The notes beneath the pieces were generated by a model. It did no database searches. It was not told the DNA's origin and was given only the letters and a program-made list of their open reading frames with translations. From JAGOME01 sp039812375 (lineage in GTDB: Bacteria > Actinomycetota > Actinomycetes > Actinomycetales > Dermatophilaceae), in NCBI GenBank assembly GCA_039812375.1, contig JBDIAO010000123.1, positions 1-7,422 on the forward strand: DNA of 7,422 nt. The letters run 5' to 3'. Below are positions 5,400-7,422 of this stretch, in pieces (position 1 is the first letter of the stretch; each line of letters begins with the position of its first letter). A program made the translations under genes and the position numbers.

Positions 5400-6365
5400 G
5401 TGCCTGTCGCCCTCGTCACTGGCGCCTGCGGCCAGGACGGCAGCTACCTCCTCGACCGGCTGCTCGCCGAAGGGTATGCCGTGTGCGCGCTGGTGCGTCC
5501 CGCGGACGCTCCGGCGCTGGCCATCCGGGGCGGCGCGGTCGAGTGCGTCGAGGTGGATCTGGCCGACCGGGCCCGCCTGGCCGAGGTGGTCTCCCAGGTC
5601 GACCCGGACGAGATCTACAACCTTGGCGGGGTCAGCTCAGTGGCACAGTCCTGGCAGGAACCGGAGCTGACTGCGGAGGTCTGCGGGCTGGCCGCCCTGA
5701 CCCTGCTGCACGCCGCCCACGAACTCGACGAGCGCCGAGGTCCTCAACGGCCGGTGCGCTTTCTTCAGGCCTCCAGCGCGGAGATCTTCGGGGAGCCGGC
5801 GACCACACCACAAGACGAGTCGACCCCGGTGCGCCCGGTCAGCCCCTACGGCACGGCCAAAGCCTTCGCCCAGCACAGCGTGGGCCTATACCGACGCCGT
5901 GGCCTGTTCGCTGCGTCCGCGATCCTCTACAACCACGAGTCGCCACGGCGACCGGCCACCTTCGTCACCCGCAAGATCACCACGGCGGTCGCCCGGATCC
6001 ACCGCGACGGCGCCGGCACCCTCGCCCTGGGCAACCTGGCCGCCCGCCGCGACTGGGGGTGGGCCCCGGACTACGTCGATGCCATGGTCCGGGCCTGCCG
6101 GCATACCGAACCGCTCGACGTCGTCGTCGCCACCGGGGTGGCCCACTCGGTCGAGGATTTCGTGGCCGCCGCCTTCACCCACGTCGGGATCACGCAGTGG
6201 CGGTCACACGTCGTTATCGACCCGGCCTTCTTCCGGCCCGCGGACCCCCGCGTCCTCGTCGGTAACGCCGCCCTAGCCCGCCGAGCCCTCGGCTGGACCC
6301 CCACCATCGACTTCACCCAACTCGTCGCCGCCATGGTCGACGCCGACCTGTGCGAAAAGCGCTGA
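5400..6365 (+). CDS. GDP-mannose 4,6-dehydratase paralogue (second of tandem pair)
   Basis: This 321-residue protein aligns end to end with its neighbour, at roughly 45 percent identity judged by eye. It keeps the GMD signatures: G-A-C-G-Q-D-G (8-14), S126/E128 (A-S-S-A-E-I-F-G), Y150 and K154 (S-P-Y-G-T-A-K), Y-N-H-E-S-P-R-R (177-184) with F-V-T-R-K, and G-N-L-A-A-R-R-D-W-G (211-220). It should therefore be catalytically competent. Differences include P-A-T after the S-P-R-R motif where the first copy has G-P-E, and a shortened segment around residues 40-48. The GTG at 5400 is chosen because M-P-V-A-L-V-T-G matches the family opening; the frame is open further upstream through gmd, but that reading is unrelated. 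The ribosome site is weak (AGG about 11 bases upstream), suggesting translational coupling. It could be a second GMD for a different branch, or a partner subunit. Confidence 0.88.
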   Translation: MPVALVTGACGQDGSYLLDRLLAEGYAVCALVRPADAPALAIRGGAVECVEVDLADRARLAEVVSQVDPDEIYNLGGVSSVAQSWQEPELTAEVCGLAALTLLHAAHELDERRGPQRPVRFLQASSAEIFGEPATTPQDESTPVRPVSPYGTAKAFAQHSVGLYRRRGLFAASAILYNHESPRRPATFVTRKITTAVARIHRDGAGTLALGNLAARRDWGWAPDYVDAMVRACRHTEPLDVVVATGVAHSVEDFVAAAFTHVGITQWRSHVVIDPAFFRPADPRVLVGNAALARRALGWTPTIDFTQLVAAMVDADLCEKR

Positions 6366-6388
6366 CCTGCAAAGCATTCGCCAGCTGG

Positions 6389-6440
6389 CTGGTCGAGGCA
6401 GCACTCTTGTCTCGGCCACCGCGTGGGTGGCCAAGACCAG
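6389..6440. terminator. hairpin between convergent genes, candidate bidirectional terminator
   Basis: A perfect 7-base stem (GGCCACC at 6414-6420 with GGTGGCC at 6426-6432) closes a 5-base loop, and CTGGTC at 6389-6394 can pair with GACCAG at 6435-6440 as an outer stem. It lies in the 117-base gap between the stop codons of the second dehydratase and the DUF2017 gene, where a terminator serving both strands is expected. No T-tract is present on either side. I see no gene in this gap. Confidence 0.45.
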
Positions 6441-6482
6441 GCAGGGTGCGCGCTGGCCAGATGGTCGTGCCGGTGATCGCAC

Positions 6483-7127
6483 TCAGCGCGGTCTCTCGAG
6501 CAGCGCATGGGTGAGCGTCTCCTGAAGCCAGGTGAGGAAGTCGTAGACGGCCACGACCTGGACGACCGGGTCGTCGTCGGGCAGGGCTGCGGCCACTTCC
6601 TCGAGCCGCTCCGCATCGGCGTCCTCACGCAGCCCCATCCGTTCGCCGAGGACGAGCCGAACGTCGGTCAGGGCCACGAGCAGGGCGGTTGCGTCGGCGC
6701 GGCGTAGTTCGACGACCTCGTCCGGAGTGGCAGCCACAGCCGTCATCGCCCGCTCGATCGTCTCGGCCTTGCGCCGGCGAAGTCCGGCTTCGGTGAGCCG
6801 GCGGAACTCAGCGGCCGCTAGCTCGTCGGTCCGGTTGCCGATCGGCAGCAGTCGCTGCAATGCCGGATCCTGCTCCCCGAAGGATCGGGCATCCGCGGAC
6901 GGTTGGGCCGCCCCGAAGCCCTCGAGAGGGCCGAGCTGAGCTACCAGTACCTCGAAGGCATCACCCGAACCGGCCCCGACCTCAGGCGCGGGCACAGCGG
7001 GCGGATCGAGAAGGTCGAGAGTCTGGGAGAGCAGCGAGAGAACGACGGCCTTCTCCAGATCGTCTAGCCGAGCGGCGAACCTCTCGTCGGCAGCACCCTT
7101 ACCGCGCCGGTGGAATCCGCGGGCCAC
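6483..7127 (-). CDS. DUF2017 domain protein
   Basis: The 214-residue protein matches the actinobacterial DUF2017 family as I know it: A-R-G-F near the start, a D-P-A-L-Q-R-L-L-P motif at 87-95, A-A-E-F-R-R-L-T-E at 105-113, L-T-D-V-R-L-V-L-G at 153-161 and a C-terminal Y-D-F-L-T-W-L-Q-E (195-203). It looks wholly helical and soluble, with an acidic, proline-containing linker at about 41-56. No enzyme motif is visible. Its M. tuberculosis counterpart next to clpS, Rv1332, has been annotated as a putative regulator without firm evidence. The GTG at 7127 lies 1 base after the clpS stop with AAGGAC as ribosome site, so it is translationally coupled to clpS; an upstream extension inside clpS in this frame is arginine-rich and rejected. 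The constant pairing suggests, by inference only, a link to ClpS or Clp proteolysis. Confidence 0.85.
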   Translation of the reverse strand: MARGFHRRGKGAADERFAARLDDLEKAVVLSLLSQTLDLLDPPAVPAPEVGAGSGDAFEVLVAQLGPLEGFGAAQPSADARSFGEQDPALQRLLPIGNRTDELAAAEFRRLTEAGLRRRKAETIERAMTAVAATPDEVVELRRADATALLVALTDVRLVLGERMGLREDADAERLEEVAAALPDDDPVVQVVAVYDFLTWLQETLTHALLERPR

Positions 7128-7128
7128 C

Positions 7129-7419
7129 TCAGTCGTCCTTCTGGAAGGTCGCCCACAACCCGTAGCCCTGCAGGGCCTCGGTGTCGATCTCCATCTTCTC
7201 CCGCGACCCACTCGAGACCACCGCCCGCCCCTTGGTGTGCACGTCGAGCATGAGCTTCTCCGCCTTCGCCCGGCTGTAGCCGAAGTAGGACTGGAAGACG
7301 AACGTCACGTAGGACATGAGGTTGACCGGGTCATTCCACACCAGGGTGATCCACGGCGTGTCGGGGTCGAGGGCTCCAGCGCCGCTGGTGACCTCTTCTT
7401 CGACGGGTGCGATCGACAC
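7129..7419 (-). CDS. clpS: ATP-dependent Clp protease adaptor ClpS
   Basis: ClpS is the bacterial N-recognin: it binds proteins with N-degron residues and delivers them to ClpA- or ClpC-ClpP. The 96-residue protein has the family core V-W-N-D-P-V-N-L-M-S-Y-V (27-38), whose N29-D30 contact the substrate alpha-amino group, and M-L-D-V-H-x-K-G (57-64), whose H61 lines the same pocket. S-S-G-S-R-E and G-L-W-A-T complete the actinobacterial form. The N-terminal 20 residues are acidic and probably flexible, as needed to engage the Clp ATPase. The GTG at 7419 gives a normal length, but only three bases precede it in the window and the frame is still open, so a start further right cannot be excluded. 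Confidence 0.94.
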   Translation of the reverse strand: MSIAPVEEEVTSGAGALDPDTPWITLVWNDPVNLMSYVTFVFQSYFGYSRAKAEKLMLDVHTKGRAVVSSGSREKMEIDTEALQGYGLWATFQKDD

Positions 7420-7422
7420 ACC

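Noticed and set aside
5400..6365. Second dehydratase as a GDP-4-keto-6-deoxymannose reductase (RMD/Fcl)
   Set aside because: It keeps the N-H-E-S-P-R-R and A-R-R-D-W-G motifs of GMD, which the reductases lack.

Overview
The window is high-GC DNA with GTG and TTG starts, frequent 4-base ATGA overlaps and a gene order typical of Actinomycetota. The murI / metallo-hydrolase / rph / rdgB run has the same order as Mycobacterium tuberculosis Rv1338-Rv1341, and clpS / DUF2017 matches the Rv1331-Rv1332 pair. The protein sequences look like an actinobacterium, perhaps of the Micrococcales; the family or genus cannot be fixed from sequence alone.

Layout, left to right. (1) 40-1175, minus strand: a peroxiredoxin of the Bcp/PrxQ type, a small DUF3618 membrane-anchored protein and a GroES-like co-chaperonin, closely spaced and transcribed leftwards; a possible further gene begins at the left edge. 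(2) 1290-4302, minus strand: a tight operon murI - metallo-beta-lactamase-fold hydrolase (Rv1339-like cyclic nucleotide phosphodiesterase family) - rph - rdgB. Two junctions overlap by 4 bases. It joins D-glutamate supply for peptidoglycan, probable cyclic nucleotide turnover, tRNA 3'-end trimming and nucleotide-pool cleaning. (3) 4411-6365, plus strand: two tandem, diverged GDP-mannose 4,6-dehydratases separated by 5 bases and divergent from murI. They make the 4-keto-6-deoxy intermediate of GDP-linked deoxysugars; no reductase, epimerase or glycosyltransferase lies beside them. (4) 6483-7419, minus strand: DUF2017 protein and the N-recognin adaptor clpS, running in from the right and convergent with the dehydratase pair.

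The core genes are housekeeping. The unusual parts are the tandem dehydratase pair, placed where M. tuberculosis carries mec/cysO/cysM and a rhomboid gene, and the GroES paralogue, which keeps the GroEL-binding mobile-loop tripeptide but appears to lack the roof hairpin. Non-coding stretches are short (all under 120 bases) and hold candidate promoters and two hairpins. No tRNA, rRNA, CRISPR array, insertion sequence or phage gene was seen.
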